DNA of 64,000 nt. It comes from Streptomyces sp. WZ.A104 (lineage in GTDB: Bacteria; Actinomycetota; Actinomycetes; Streptomycetales; Streptomycetaceae). The notes under the pieces are model-generated. The model was not told the DNA's origin. It ran no database searches and saw nothing but the letters and a program-made list of their open reading frames with translations. The translations under genes and the position numbers were made by a program. The stretch spans positions 29,914-93,913 of the forward strand of contig NZ_NWVL01000028.1 in NCBI RefSeq assembly GCF_002382885.1, written 5' to 3'. Positions 24,852-33,086 of this stretch are shown here, piece after piece (the stretch's first letter is position 1; each line of letters begins with the position of its first letter).

Positions 24852-25531
24852 CGGGCGCCACCCGCCCGCGGCCCGTCGCCGATGCGGTAACCGGCGCCCG
24901 GGACCGTCTCGATCACCGGGGGCGCCCCGAGCTTGGCGCGGAGCTTGGAGAGGGTGACGCGGACGGCGTTGGTGCGGTAGCTGGTGTCCTCCTCCCACAC
25001 CTCCTCGATCAGGTCGTCGCCGCTGACGACCGCGCCCTCGGCCCGCAGCAGGGTTTCCAGCACGGCGAACTCCTTGCGGGAGAGGGACAGGTAACGGCCG
25101 TCGCGGCAGACCTGGCGGCGGGCGGTGTCCAGGGTCAGCCCGGCCCGTTCCAGGACGGGCGGGAGCGCGGGGCGGGCGCGGCGGCCGAGCGCGAGGACCC
25201 GGGCGAGGAGTTCGTCGTACGCGAACGGCTTGGTCAGGTAGTCGTCGGCGCCGATCCCGAGCCCTGCCACCCGGTCACGTACGGTCCCCGATGCGGTGAG
25301 CATCAGAATCCGGGTGAGCAGTCGCATCGCGACGACCTTCCGGCACACCTCGTCGCCGTGCAGCCCGGGCAGATCGCGGTCGAGGATCATCACGTCGTAC
25401 GCGCCGAACCGCAGCCGGTCCAGTGCCGCCCGGCCGTCGGGGGCGATGTCCACGGCGACGGCGTCACGGCGCAGCCCCTCGGCGATCATCTCCGCCAGGA
25501 ATTCCTCGTCCTCCACCACCAGCACACGCAT
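24848..25531 (-). CDS. Response regulator, OmpR/PhoB family
   Basis: 227 aa. The receiver domain has acidic E8/D9-type residues (VVEDEE), phosphoacceptor Asp in MILDRDLPG and Lys in LTKPFAYDEL. The C-terminal winged helix ends with TNAVRVTLSKLRAKLGAPPVIETVPGAGYRIG. The ATG at 25531 starts right at the receiver. First gene of a two-gene operon with the kinase. It shares a 132-base divergent promoter region with the export operon at 25664, which it most likely controls. Confidence 0.93.
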   Translation of the reverse strand: MRVLVVEDEEFLAEMIAEGLRRDAVAVDIAPDGRAALDRLRFGAYDVMILDRDLPGLHGDEVCRKVVAMRLLTRILMLTASGTVRDRVAGLGIGADDYLTKPFAYDELLARVLALGRRARPALPPVLERAGLTLDTARRQVCRDGRYLSLSRKEFAVLETLLRAEGAVVSGDDLIEEVWEEDTSYRTNAVRVTLSKLRAKLGAPPVIETVPGAGYRIGDGPRAGGAR

Positions 25532-25663
25532 GGGCCCTGTGTACCCGAAAGCGATGTTTCGCCGGTGTAAGCATCGGCGCTGAGAGAAACGAAACCGCGT
25601 CCTCGCGCACGCTCGGGCTGTTCGTATCCGGCCTGTCAGCAACGGACGAGGAGCCCCGCAGCG

Positions 25664-26185
25664 ATGACGATCACCACGCCCCATTCCCGCCCCGTTCCCC
25701 GCACCCTTCTCCACCGGACCGCCGCCGCTCTGGCCGCCGCGGCCGTCGCCCTGACGGCGGCCGGCTGCTCGGACGGCGGCGGCACCAAGGACGGTGGACC
25801 GGTTTCCTCCTCGAAGAAGACGAAGGAGGACCAGGCGCTGGAGCACCGCAAGTGCCTGCGTGACCAGGGCCTGGACATTCCCGAGCCGAAGCCGGGCCAG
25901 GACGGCATCGGCATCACCATCGACGGCGGTTCCCTGAGCAAGAAGGAGATGGAGAAGGCGTTCAAGGCCTGCCAGGACAAGGCGGTCGGCGGCGGTCCCA
26001 AGGAGCTGACCCAGGCGGAGAAGGACAAGATGGTCGCCTTCGCCCGGTGCATGCGCAAGAACGGCTTCGACATGCCCGACCCGAAGTTCGACGGCGGGGC
26101 GATGCAGGCGGCGCCCGCGATGAAGCCGAAGGACATGAAGAAGTTCGAGAAGGCCAACAAGGCGTGCGAAAGCGTCGGCCGATGA
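25664..26185 (+). CDS. Secreted lipoprotein, first gene of an export operon
   Basis: 173 aa with a lipoprotein signal peptide ending LTAAGC. The mature protein is Lys/Asp-rich and has four Cys in two CxxQ/CM contexts (EHRKCLRDQGLDIPEP, AFKACQDK, FARCMRKNGFDMPDP, NKACESVG), two related half-domains that look like an internal duplication. Similar small lipoproteins accompany actinobacterial MacA-like adaptors. ATGA overlap with the next gene shows co-translation. Likely role: cell-surface partner of the exporter. Exact function unknown. Confidence 0.85.
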   Translation: MTITTPHSRPVPRTLLHRTAAALAAAAVALTAAGCSDGGGTKDGGPVSSSKKTKEDQALEHRKCLRDQGLDIPEPKPGQDGIGITIDGGSLSKKEMEKAFKACQDKAVGGGPKELTQAEKDKMVAFARCMRKNGFDMPDPKFDGGAMQAAPAMKPKDMKKFEKANKACESVGR

Positions 26186-27243
26186 GGCGGGGACGGGCCG
26201 CGGCGGCAGCGGTGGTGGTGCTCGCCGTGGCGGCGGGTTCGCTCGCGCTCACCCGGCTCGGCTCCGGCGAGGAGGGCGACGGAGGGGCGAGGAACACCGG
26301 GCTGCCCCCGGCCACGGCACCGGTCGAGCGCGGCGATCTGCGCGACAGCGCGCAGGCGGACGGCACGCTCGGCTACGACAGGGAGCGCAAGGTCAACGCG
26401 GGCGCGGCGGGAACCATGACCTGGACGCCGCGCACCGGCTCGACCGTGCGGCGGAACGAGCGGCTGTACGAGGTCGACGGCCGTCCGGTCCGCCTGATGT
26501 ACGGCTCCGGGCCCATGTACCGGACGCTGAAGCCGGGCGACAAGGGCCGGGACGTGGAGCAGTTGGAGCGCAATCTCGCGGAGCTCGGCTACACGGGCTT
26601 CACCCCGGACGACGAGTACACCGAGCTGACGGCGGCGGCCGTCAAGCGCTGGCAGAAGTCCCACGACGCGAAGCGGACCGGGAAGGTGGGGCCGCAGGAC
26701 GTCGCGTTCGCGGCGGGGAAGGTCCGGATCAAGAGCGTCGAGGCAGGGGCCGGCGAGCAGGCCCAGCCGGGCGCCCCGGTCCTCGTCACGACCGGCTCCG
26801 AGCGCGTCGTGACCTTCCGGCTGGACGTGGCCGAGAGCCAGTTGGCCAAGGCGGGCACGAAGGTCACGGTGGATCTGCCGGACGGCACCACCGCGCCCGG
26901 GAAGGTCTCCGCGGTCGGCCGGACGGCGGAGCCGGGCGACGACCCGCAGGACGACAGCCCCAAGGTCACGCTGACCGTCTCGTTCGACAAGCCGGACGAC
27001 GTCGGCGGGTTCGACCAGTCCCCGGTCACGGTCAGCCTGACCGGCGAGACCCGCAAGGACGTCCTGACGGTCCCGGTGAACGCGCTGCTCGCCCTGCCCG
27101 GCGGCGGCTTCGGCCTCCAGGTCGTCCGGGGCGGCACGGTCCGCGAGGTGAAGGTCGAGCTCGGCATGTTCGCCGAGGGCCGGGTGGAGGTCTCGGGCGG
27201 CGGGCTGCGTGAGGGTACGAAGGTCGGGGTGCCGAAGATATGA
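26182..27243 (+). CDS. MacA-like adaptor with peptidoglycan-binding domain
   Basis: 353 aa. An N-terminal membrane anchor (AAAAVVVLAVAAGSLALTRL) is followed by the start of an adaptor barrel. A PG_binding_1 domain (about 115-165; GDKGRDVEQLERNLAELGY...AVKRWQKSH) is inserted, then an HlyD/MacA-type beta-barrel (VVTFRLDVAESQLAKAGTKVTVDLPDG). The peptidoglycan-binding insert is typical of actinobacterial periplasmic-adaptor homologues, which have no outer membrane to span. It overlaps the lipoprotein and ATPase genes by 4 bases each and should connect the MacB-like transporter to the wall. Confidence 0.88.
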   Translation: MRRGRAAAAAVVVLAVAAGSLALTRLGSGEEGDGGARNTGLPPATAPVERGDLRDSAQADGTLGYDRERKVNAGAAGTMTWTPRTGSTVRRNERLYEVDGRPVRLMYGSGPMYRTLKPGDKGRDVEQLERNLAELGYTGFTPDDEYTELTAAAVKRWQKSHDAKRTGKVGPQDVAFAAGKVRIKSVEAGAGEQAQPGAPVLVTTGSERVVTFRLDVAESQLAKAGTKVTVDLPDGTTAPGKVSAVGRTAEPGDDPQDDSPKVTLTVSFDKPDDVGGFDQSPVTVSLTGETRKDVLTVPVNALLALPGGGFGLQVVRGGTVREVKVELGMFAEGRVEVSGGGLREGTKVGVPKI

Positions 27244-28109
27244 GCAGGCACGCGGATACGGGCAGGCACGCGGGTACGGGCACGGCTCCCGGCACGAGCG
27301 CGGCCCCCAGTACAAGCGCGGCTCCCGGCACAAGCGCGTACGCAGGTACGGGCACGGACGCGCACGCCGGTACGGGCACGGGCACGGCCCCCCGCACCCG
27401 CACGGTCGTCGCCCTCGCCGACGTCACCAAGGAGTACCCGGGCCCGGTCGCCGCGCTGCGCGGGGTCGACCTCACCGTCGAGGAGGGCGAACTCCTCGGC
27501 ATCGTCGGCCCCTCCGGCTCCGGCAAGTCCACACTGCTGCACATCATCGGCACCCTGGACCGCCCCACCGCCGGGTCCGTCCACATCGCCGGCCACGACG
27601 TGGCGGCCCTCTCCGACCGCCGCCTCTCCGCGCTGCGGGCCCAGCACGTGGGCTTCGTCTTCCAGGCGTTCCACCTGGTCCCCGGCGTCAGCGCCCGCGA
27701 CAACGTGGCCGAGGGCCTCCTCTACTCCGGCCTCACCCGCTCCGTACGCCGTCGCAAGGCCGCCGAGGCGCTGGAGCGGGTGGGCCTCGCGGACCGCGTG
27801 GACCACAAGCCGCACCAGCTCTCGGGCGGCCAGAAGCAGCGGGTGGCCATCGCCCGGGCGGTGGTCGGCGAACCCGCGCTGCTGCTGGCCGACGAACCGA
27901 CCGGGGCGCTGGACTCGACGTCCGGGGAAGCGGTGATGCAGCTGCTGCGCGACCTCAACCGGGAGGGGGCCACTATCGCGGTCATCACGCACGACACGGA
28001 GATCGCGCGGGAGCTGCCGCGCGAGGTGCGCATCCGGGACGGCCAGGTGGTGGCGGACGTACGGAATCCTTCCTCCGTACCGTCCATGGTGACGGGGGCG
28101 GGCCGGTGA
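27240..28109 (+). CDS. MacB/LolD-type ABC transporter ATPase
   Basis: 289 aa. Residues 1 to about 55 are a Gly/Thr/Ala/Ser-rich repetitive leader, followed by a standard ATPase: Walker A GPSGSGKST, signature LSGGQKQRVAIARA, Walker B LLLADEPTGALD, H-loop VITHD. This is the MacB/LolD/FtsE class that powers extrusion of peptides, lipoproteins or macrolides. Both ends overlap neighbours by 4 bases. The leader is encoded by short degenerate tandem repeats and is absent from typical family members; true initiation could lie later (for instance near TRTVVALADV), but no better start is obvious. Confidence 0.9.
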   Translation: MSRHADTGRHAGTGTAPGTSAAPSTSAAPGTSAYAGTGTDAHAGTGTGTAPRTRTVVALADVTKEYPGPVAALRGVDLTVEEGELLGIVGPSGSGKSTLLHIIGTLDRPTAGSVHIAGHDVAALSDRRLSALRAQHVGFVFQAFHLVPGVSARDNVAEGLLYSGLTRSVRRRKAAEALERVGLADRVDHKPHQLSGGQKQRVAIARAVVGEPALLLADEPTGALDSTSGEAVMQLLRDLNREGATIAVITHDTEIARELPREVRIRDGQVVADVRNPSSVPSMVTGAGR

Positions 28110-29314
28110 GCCGCACAGGCCGGGGCCGGCTGAAGGCAGCCCGGCTGGGCCCCCGGGACGTACTGCACGTGGGCTCGGCGGGCCTGCGCAGCCGCCCGAT
28201 GCGGGTGGTGCTCTCGGCCCTGGGCATCGCCATCGGTATCGCCACGATGATCTCGGTGGTCGGCATCTCCGCCTCCAGCCAGGCCCAACTGCTCCGCGAA
28301 CTGGACAAGTTGGGCACGAACCTCCTCGTGGCCTCGCCGGGCGAATCGATGTTCGCCGGTGAGGACGTCAAACTGCCCGAGGAATCGGTCGGAATGGTGG
28401 GCCGGATCAAGGGCGTGCAGGAGGTCGGCGCGACAGCCGACCTGGACACGACCGTGCGCCGCAACGAGAAGATCGACGAGGGCGACACGGGCGGGATCTC
28501 CGTCAAGGCGACGACAGCCGATCTGCTCCGCGTCCTGCGGGGCGAGGTCAGCAGCGGCAGCTGGCTCAACGCGGCGACCGGCCGCTACCCCTCCGTCGTA
28601 CTCGGCCATGTCTCCGCCGAACGCCTCGGCGTCACGAAGCCGGGCCAGCAGGTGTGGCTGGGCGACCGGTACTTCACGGTCGTCGGCATCCTGGCCCCTC
28701 TCCCGCTCGCCCCGGAGATCGAGCGCTCCGCCCTGATCGGCTGGGAGGGCGCGAAACGCCTGCTGTCCTTCGACGGCCACCCGACGTCGGTGTACGAGCG
28801 CTCGACGGACGCGGCGGTCAACGACGTGCGCAAGGCGATGGCGGCGACGGTCGACCCGCGGAACCCGCAGAACGTGAAGGTGACCGACCCGTCGTCGGCG
28901 CTCCGCGCGAAGGCGGCGACCGAGGGGGCGTTCAGCAGCCTGCTGCTGGGCCTGGGCGGCATCGCGCTGCTGGTCGGGGGCGTCGGAGTGGCCAACACCA
29001 TGATCATTTCGGTCCTGGAGCGCCGGTACGAGATCGGCCTGCGCCGCTCCCTGGGCGCGACCCGGGGCCAGATCCGCATCCAGTTCGTCACGGAGTCGCT
29101 GATGCTGTCCGGCCTGGGCGGCCTGGCGGGCGTGGCCCTGGGCGCGGCGGCGACGGGGGTCTACGCGTCGTCCGGCGGACTGCCCTGGGTGGTCCCGCTC
29201 TGGGCGGTCGGCGGGGGCTTCGGCGCGACGCTGGTGATCGGCACGGTGGCGGGCCTCTACCCGGCGGTCCGGGCGTCCCGCCTGTCCCCGACACTGGCGC
29301 TGCACGCGGCATAA
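28106..29314 (+). CDS. MacB/FtsX-type ABC transporter permease
   Basis: 402 aa. One N-terminal helix (VVLSALGIAIGIATMISVVGISASS) precedes a periplasmic MacB core (about 60-265). Three C-terminal helices form the FtsX domain (LLLGLGGIALLVGGVGVANTMIISVLERRYEIGLRRSLGATRGQ and two more), ending SRLSPTLALHAA. Starts at a GTG overlapping the ATPase stop. With the adaptor and lipoprotein it forms a mechanotransmission-type exporter, likely for antimicrobial peptides or envelope stress under the adjacent two-component system. Confidence 0.92.
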   Translation: MSRTGRGRLKAARLGPRDVLHVGSAGLRSRPMRVVLSALGIAIGIATMISVVGISASSQAQLLRELDKLGTNLLVASPGESMFAGEDVKLPEESVGMVGRIKGVQEVGATADLDTTVRRNEKIDEGDTGGISVKATTADLLRVLRGEVSSGSWLNAATGRYPSVVLGHVSAERLGVTKPGQQVWLGDRYFTVVGILAPLPLAPEIERSALIGWEGAKRLLSFDGHPTSVYERSTDAAVNDVRKAMAATVDPRNPQNVKVTDPSSALRAKAATEGAFSSLLLGLGGIALLVGGVGVANTMIISVLERRYEIGLRRSLGATRGQIRIQFVTESLMLSGLGGLAGVALGAAATGVYASSGGLPWVVPLWAVGGGFGATLVIGTVAGLYPAVRASRLSPTLALHAA

Positions 29315-29334
29315 GGGGTTCCCTCCACCGCGGC

Positions 29335-29440
29335 CCGCCAGGGGGGTTGCCTCTCTCCCGGTCCGCCAGGGGGTTACCTCTCTCCCGGTCCGCCAGGGGG
29401 TTACCTCTCCCCCAGTCCGCCAGGGGTTCCCTCCTCCCCT
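29335..29440. repeat. 27-28 bp tandem repeat, four copies
   Basis: Units beginning CCGCCAGGGGGTTACCTCTC start at 29335, 29363, 29390 and 29417, just after the permease gene. The sequence AGGGGTTCCCTCC right after the permease stop (29315 onward) reappears in the last copy, so the array may derive from that gene's 3' flank. Confidence 0.9.
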
Positions 29441-29560
29441 GGTGGCCAACGGCGCGGGGTCACACCCCAGCTGACCAACGGGGCGGGGTCACACCCTCGC
29501 TGACCAACTGGGCAGTTTCACATCCCCTCGGTGGCCAGTGGGGTTCACACCCCCTTGGTC
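29441..29560. repeat. 29-31 bp tandem repeat, four copies, running into the next gene's 3' end
   Basis: Units of the form GCTGACCAACGGGGCGGGGT followed by CACACCC start near 29441, 29470, 29499 and 29530. A further degenerate copy, TTGGTCGCCAACG with preceding TCACACCCCC, is the end of the leftward PAS/GAF gene including its stop. The family differs from the array at 29335 and appears seeded from this second gene. Confidence 0.88.
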
Positions 29561-30966
29561 GCCAACGCCAGGTCGACCGCCCCCGCGACCCGGGCCGCCA
29601 CCGTCTCCGCGTACGCCGTGTCCTGGCGTTCGAACGCGGCCCGGTTCGCCGCGCGCAGGAACGTCAGGACGCCGAGCGTCCGGCCCCGGCTCCGGAGCAC
29701 CGCGCAGAGGGCGTGCGCCGCGTCCCGGGGCCAGCGGCGCTCGGCGGCCCAGGCCGGGCCGGAGCCCCCGGCGGCAGCGCTCGTACGGACGGTGCCGGTG
29801 CGTTCGACGGACTGGAGGGCGGGGTGGCCGGGGGCGTAGCGGGCCGGGATGGAGCCCCCCGCGACCAGCAGACACGGGCCGGGCGCGTCCGAAGGCGTGG
29901 CGGCCGTGCGCACCAGGCGCTCGCCCGCCATGAGGTCGACCAGGACGTGGTCGGCGAACCCGGCCAGCGCGAAGTCGAGCAGGGAGGTCGCCGCCTCCAT
30001 CGGGTCCTCGCACTCGGATGCCGTGCGGGCGGCCCGGTGGAGCTGGCTCGTCCGGAACCGCAGCCGGTCGGCCTCCTGTTCCGCGAGCTTGGCGGCGGTG
30101 ACGTCCCGGAAGAGCCACCCCACCCCCAGCGGAACCGGCTCCTCCGTCAGCGGCGAGGCCAGCCGCAGGAACCCGCTGCGCCAGCACCGGCGGCGCTCGC
30201 CCTCCGCCGTCCGCAGCGTCACCCACAACTCGGCCGGGGCGCTCGGCGCGCCCTCGGCGAGCACATGGTGCAGGGCCGCCTCCAGCTCCTCGACGCCCTG
30301 GACCACCAGCTCGCCGAGCGGACGTCCGAGCAGGGTGGTGCGGCCGCCGCCGAGCGCGCGGGAGGCATACGCGTTGACCACCGTCGGGCGCAGGTCGACA
30401 TCGACGAGCACCACACCCCAGGACGCGTCCTCCAGCAGCGCTTCGCTCAGCGCGATGGCCCGCTCCAGGTCGATCTGGGCGTGCACCTCGCTGAACGCGC
30501 AGTACACCCCTGCCGGTTGCCCGTCGGCGCCGCGCACCCCGGCGGACTGGGTCCGCACCAGCACCCGCCCGCCGTCCTTGCGCAGCAGCGCGAACTCGTG
30601 CACCTGCCGCCCGGGCGCCCCCATGGCCGACATCAGCCGCGTCTGCACCTCTTCCGCGTCGGCCCGGCGCGCCGCCCAGCCCGCGAAGCCCTTACGCCCC
30701 ACGGCCTCCTGCGCCGACCAGCCGAGGATGCGTTCGGCCTCGCGGTTCCAGTGGGTGACGGTGCCGCCCGCGTCGAACGCGCAGAGCGCGGCGTCCATAC
30801 CGTCGAGCAGGGCGGCCAGCAGCTCGGACCCGTCGGGCCCGGAGCCCGGGAACCCCTCACCGGAGACCGGAACATCCGGACGCACCGGGCCGCCCGGGGG
30901 CCCGCTGCCGGAATCCTCGTCCGGACCGAGCTCGTCCGTGGTCCCACTGCTCCTGGAAGCACCCAC
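29545..30966 (-). CDS. PAS-PAS-GAF sensory protein without an output domain
   Basis: 473 aa. Two PAS domains (about 50-160 starting LLDGMDAALCAFDAGGTVTHWN; about 175-285 starting SWGVVLVDVDLRPTVVNAY) are followed by a GAF domain (about 310-465). No kinase, phosphatase, GGDEF or HTH domain follows, unlike the many Streptomyces PAS-GAF-SpoIIE proteins, so it may be a truncated or partner sensor. The GTG at 30966 has GGGAGG 6 bases upstream. Ligand and partner unknown. Confidence 0.82.
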   Translation of the reverse strand: MGASRSSGTTDELGPDEDSGSGPPGGPVRPDVPVSGEGFPGSGPDGSELLAALLDGMDAALCAFDAGGTVTHWNREAERILGWSAQEAVGRKGFAGWAARRADAEEVQTRLMSAMGAPGRQVHEFALLRKDGGRVLVRTQSAGVRGADGQPAGVYCAFSEVHAQIDLERAIALSEALLEDASWGVVLVDVDLRPTVVNAYASRALGGGRTTLLGRPLGELVVQGVEELEAALHHVLAEGAPSAPAELWVTLRTAEGERRRCWRSGFLRLASPLTEEPVPLGVGWLFRDVTAAKLAEQEADRLRFRTSQLHRAARTASECEDPMEAATSLLDFALAGFADHVLVDLMAGERLVRTAATPSDAPGPCLLVAGGSIPARYAPGHPALQSVERTGTVRTSAAAGGSGPAWAAERRWPRDAAHALCAVLRSRGRTLGVLTFLRAANRAAFERQDTAYAETVAARVAGAVDLALATKGV

Positions 30967-31199
30967 TCCGTACCTCCCGCAGAACGTGTCGGCTGTTCTC
31001 CCACGCGTCACCGCGCGTATTGCTGCACGTCAGCCCATTCAACTCGAACGTGACCCAGCACACACCAACTTCACCGAAATCATTTCCCGGGATCGACGTT
31101 TTCCGATGGATTCACGCCACGCGGAGACATGTACAGGACACAACGGGGACGCCGGGGCCGGAGTTCACCGGCGACACCACGATGCGTGGCGGGGACGAC

Positions 31200-31763
31200 A
31201 CACGAAGTCCACCGGTTCGCGACGCTCGCCGCCACGGCCCCCGTACCCGCCGCCACCCCGCAGCACGGTCCCGACGACGCCCCGGGCCGCTTCGACAACG
31301 TCGACCTGGTGCACGGGGTACGGCTGTCCTGGGGCCGGACGACGAGGAGAGCGAGGAGTGCGCACCCGGGAGGGACCCTGGCTTCGGCGGCACGCGTATC
31401 TCGGCCGACGTGGAGGGACTGACCCTGTTCACCGAACGGAACGGCGACCGGTACCTGCTGGCCTCCAGCCAGGGCGACGACTCGTTCGCCGTGTACGGCC
31501 TCCGGACCGGCCGCGGCAAGGGTGCGGGGTAGGCGGGCGGCTTCCGCGTGACCGCCGCCTCGGCGACGCTGGACGGGTCCGAGGAGTGCGACGGCGCGGC
31601 GGCGGTGAACCAGCCGCTCGGCCGCCGGTACTGGGGCGGTCTGCTCGTCGTCCAGGACGGCCGGGCCCCCCCGGCGCAGGACGGACGGGAGGCCACCGGC
31701 TTCAAGTTCGTCGATCTGCGGAAGGTCCGGGGCGCGCTGGGCCTGCCCCCCGCCGCCGAATAA
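31200..31763 (+). pseudogene. Broken 3-phytase (beta-propeller phytase) gene
   Basis: Fragments of a secreted beta-propeller phytase are recognisable. GRFDNVDLVHGVRL occurs in one frame (about 31285-31330). After a frame change, GGTRISADVEGLTLF and YLLASSQGDDSFAVY follow (to a TAG at 31530-31532). Then, still in that frame past the stop, ATLDGSEECDGAAAVNQPLG and REATGFKFVDL end at 31763. A large middle part is missing between the first and second fragments. So there is at least one internal deletion with frameshift plus one nonsense codon. Intact homologues release phosphate from phytate extracellularly. Confidence 0.8.
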
Positions 31764-31768
31764 ATCGG

Positions 31769-31798
31769 TTGAACCCCGATCCGGGCCGCTCCTACTCT
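31769..31798 (+). promoter_or_regulatory. Strong vegetative-type promoter
   Basis: TTGAAC (31769-31774) and TACTCT (31793-31798) are separated by 18 bases, a good HrdB-type promoter. It faces a 200-base region with no ordinary gene. Confidence 0.6.
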
Positions 31799-31804
31799 GA
31801 CGGC

Positions 31805-32002
31805 ACACAGGAAAGGAGGTGTTCCGGAAGTGATTTCTCTTCGGACTCGTGAGGTGGCTGCGGGCTGACGCCCGTCGTCGCGCTCTTTCTGCAGTGCAGG
31901 CCGGACGCCGGCCAATCCCAAGCAGTCACCGACCCGCAGGCTCGCCGGTAAGTCCGGCCGGCTCCTCTGTGCACGGAGGAACCAGAGCCTGCGGGTTTCT
32001 GC
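31805..32002 (+). ncRNA. Candidate structured RNA or leader with a 12-aa reading frame
   Basis: Downstream of the promoter comes AAAGGAGGTG (31812-31821), a near-complete complement of the 16S anti-Shine-Dalgarno. A 12-codon frame (GTG at 31830 to TGA at 31868, product VISLRTREVAAG) follows. The transcript then has a 12-bp perfect stem ACCCGCAGGCTC (31932-31943) with GAGCCTGCGGGT (31985-31996). This encloses two hairpins (GCCGG-TAAGT-CCGGC and TCCTC-N8-GAGGA) and ends in TTTCT. This looks like a self-contained small RNA of about 200 nt or an orphaned attenuator. No gene follows in this direction; pdxH is convergent. Confidence 0.5.
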
Positions 32003-32083
32003 GTTCAAGCGGGTCGAGCCGGTTGCAGGATTGGTGCGTCCAGGCCGTCGAGCCGGTTGCGCGGGTGGTGGTGGATCAGTGGA

Positions 32084-32851
32084 CTACGGGCAGAGCCGCT
32101 CGACCCGCCAGGCGGCACCGGAGGCCGCCCCGCCCTCCCGTACGTACCGCAGCCGGTCGTGCAGCCGGTTCTCGTGCCCCTGCCAGAACTCAATCGTCTC
32201 CGGGACGACCCGGAAGCCGCCCCAGTGCGGCGGGGCCGGGACCTTCTCGCCCTCGGGGTAGCGGGCGGCCAGCTCCTCGTACCGGGTGAGCAGCTCCTCG
32301 CGGGAGCCGGCCACGGTGGACTGGGCACTGGCCCACGCGCCGAGCTGGGAACCGTGCGGGCGGGTGCGGAAGTATCCGACGGTCTCCTCGCGGGAGACCC
32401 GGTCGGCGGTGCCGGTGACGATGACCTGGCGGGCCATCGGGTGCCAGGGGAAGAGCAGCGAGACGTACGGGTTGGCGGCCAGCTCTCGGCCCTTGCGGGA
32501 GTCGTAGTTCGTGAAGAAGACGAAGCCCCGGGAGTCGTACTGCTTCAGCAGCACGGTGCGCGAGGACGGCCGTCCGTCCGGGGTGGCGGTGGAGACGATC
32601 ATCGCGTTGGGCTCGTACAGCACCCCGCCGACGGCGACCTGGCGGAACCAGCGGGCGAACTGGTCCATCGGGTCGGGGCTGAGGTCGCGCTCGGTGAAGT
32701 CCTCGGAGCGGTACTGCTCGCGCATGACGGCCGGATCGATGACGAGGTCGTTGCGGGACCCCTCATCGGAGCCGGCCGGGCGAGTCGCCGCGTCATCCGG
32801 TGCGGGCACAGCGTGATCCGGATGCGGCACGGAGTGATCTGATGTGGGCAC
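32084..32851 (-). CDS. pdxH: Pyridoxamine 5'-phosphate oxidase
   Basis: 255 aa FMN enzyme that oxidises PNP or PMP to pyridoxal 5'-phosphate. It has the family landmarks MREQYRSEDF, NAMIVSTATPDGRPSSRTVLLKQYDSRGFVFFTNYDSRKGREL (FMN-binding), SREETVGYFRTRPHGSQLGAWAS, and the C-terminal LHDRLRYVREGGAASGAAWRVERLCP. A 35-residue His/Asp/Pro-rich extension precedes the fold. The GTG at 32851 follows AGGATGGGG. It is divergent from the citrate synthase-like gene, an order I recall from S. coelicolor SCO4387/SCO4388. Confidence 0.95.
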   Translation of the reverse strand: MPTSDHSVPHPDHAVPAPDDAATRPAGSDEGSRNDLVIDPAVMREQYRSEDFTERDLSPDPMDQFARWFRQVAVGGVLYEPNAMIVSTATPDGRPSSRTVLLKQYDSRGFVFFTNYDSRKGRELAANPYVSLLFPWHPMARQVIVTGTADRVSREETVGYFRTRPHGSQLGAWASAQSTVAGSREELLTRYEELAARYPEGEKVPAPPHWGGFRVVPETIEFWQGHENRLHDRLRYVREGGAASGAAWRVERLCP

Positions 32852-33086
32852 GGCCCCATCCTGCCGCAGCGGCCGAGTCTGCCCCGCTCCGAGGGGCCGT
32901 AACCACACGGCGGCGAAATGGAGGCCTGTGCCGGATGTCACGCTTCCCCGCATCGGAGGAACCCGCCAATATCTTGGGGCAGGCCTCTGTGGCCTTCGCA
33001 CAGCACAGCACAGCCCGACGCAGCGCTGCGCAGCCTGCCGCTCATCGCCTGTCGCCCACCGCCCGCCGAACTGAGGGAGCCGCCTG

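Noticed and set aside
28654..31053. Rightward 799-codon frame crossing the permease end, the repeat arrays and the PAS/GAF gene
   Set aside because: It overlaps a certain gene in another frame, runs through tandem repeats and is antisense to the PAS/GAF gene. It is a shadow.
31129..31422. Short complete frame overlapping the first phytase fragment, as an intact small gene
   Set aside because: Only the middle matches the phytase; the rest is out-of-frame sequence, so a pseudogene explains it better.
31810..31845. Fragment of a 16S rRNA 3' end (antisense), suggested by AAAGGAGGTG
   Set aside because: Similarity ends after about 10-12 bases; it is simply an extended Shine-Dalgarno sequence.
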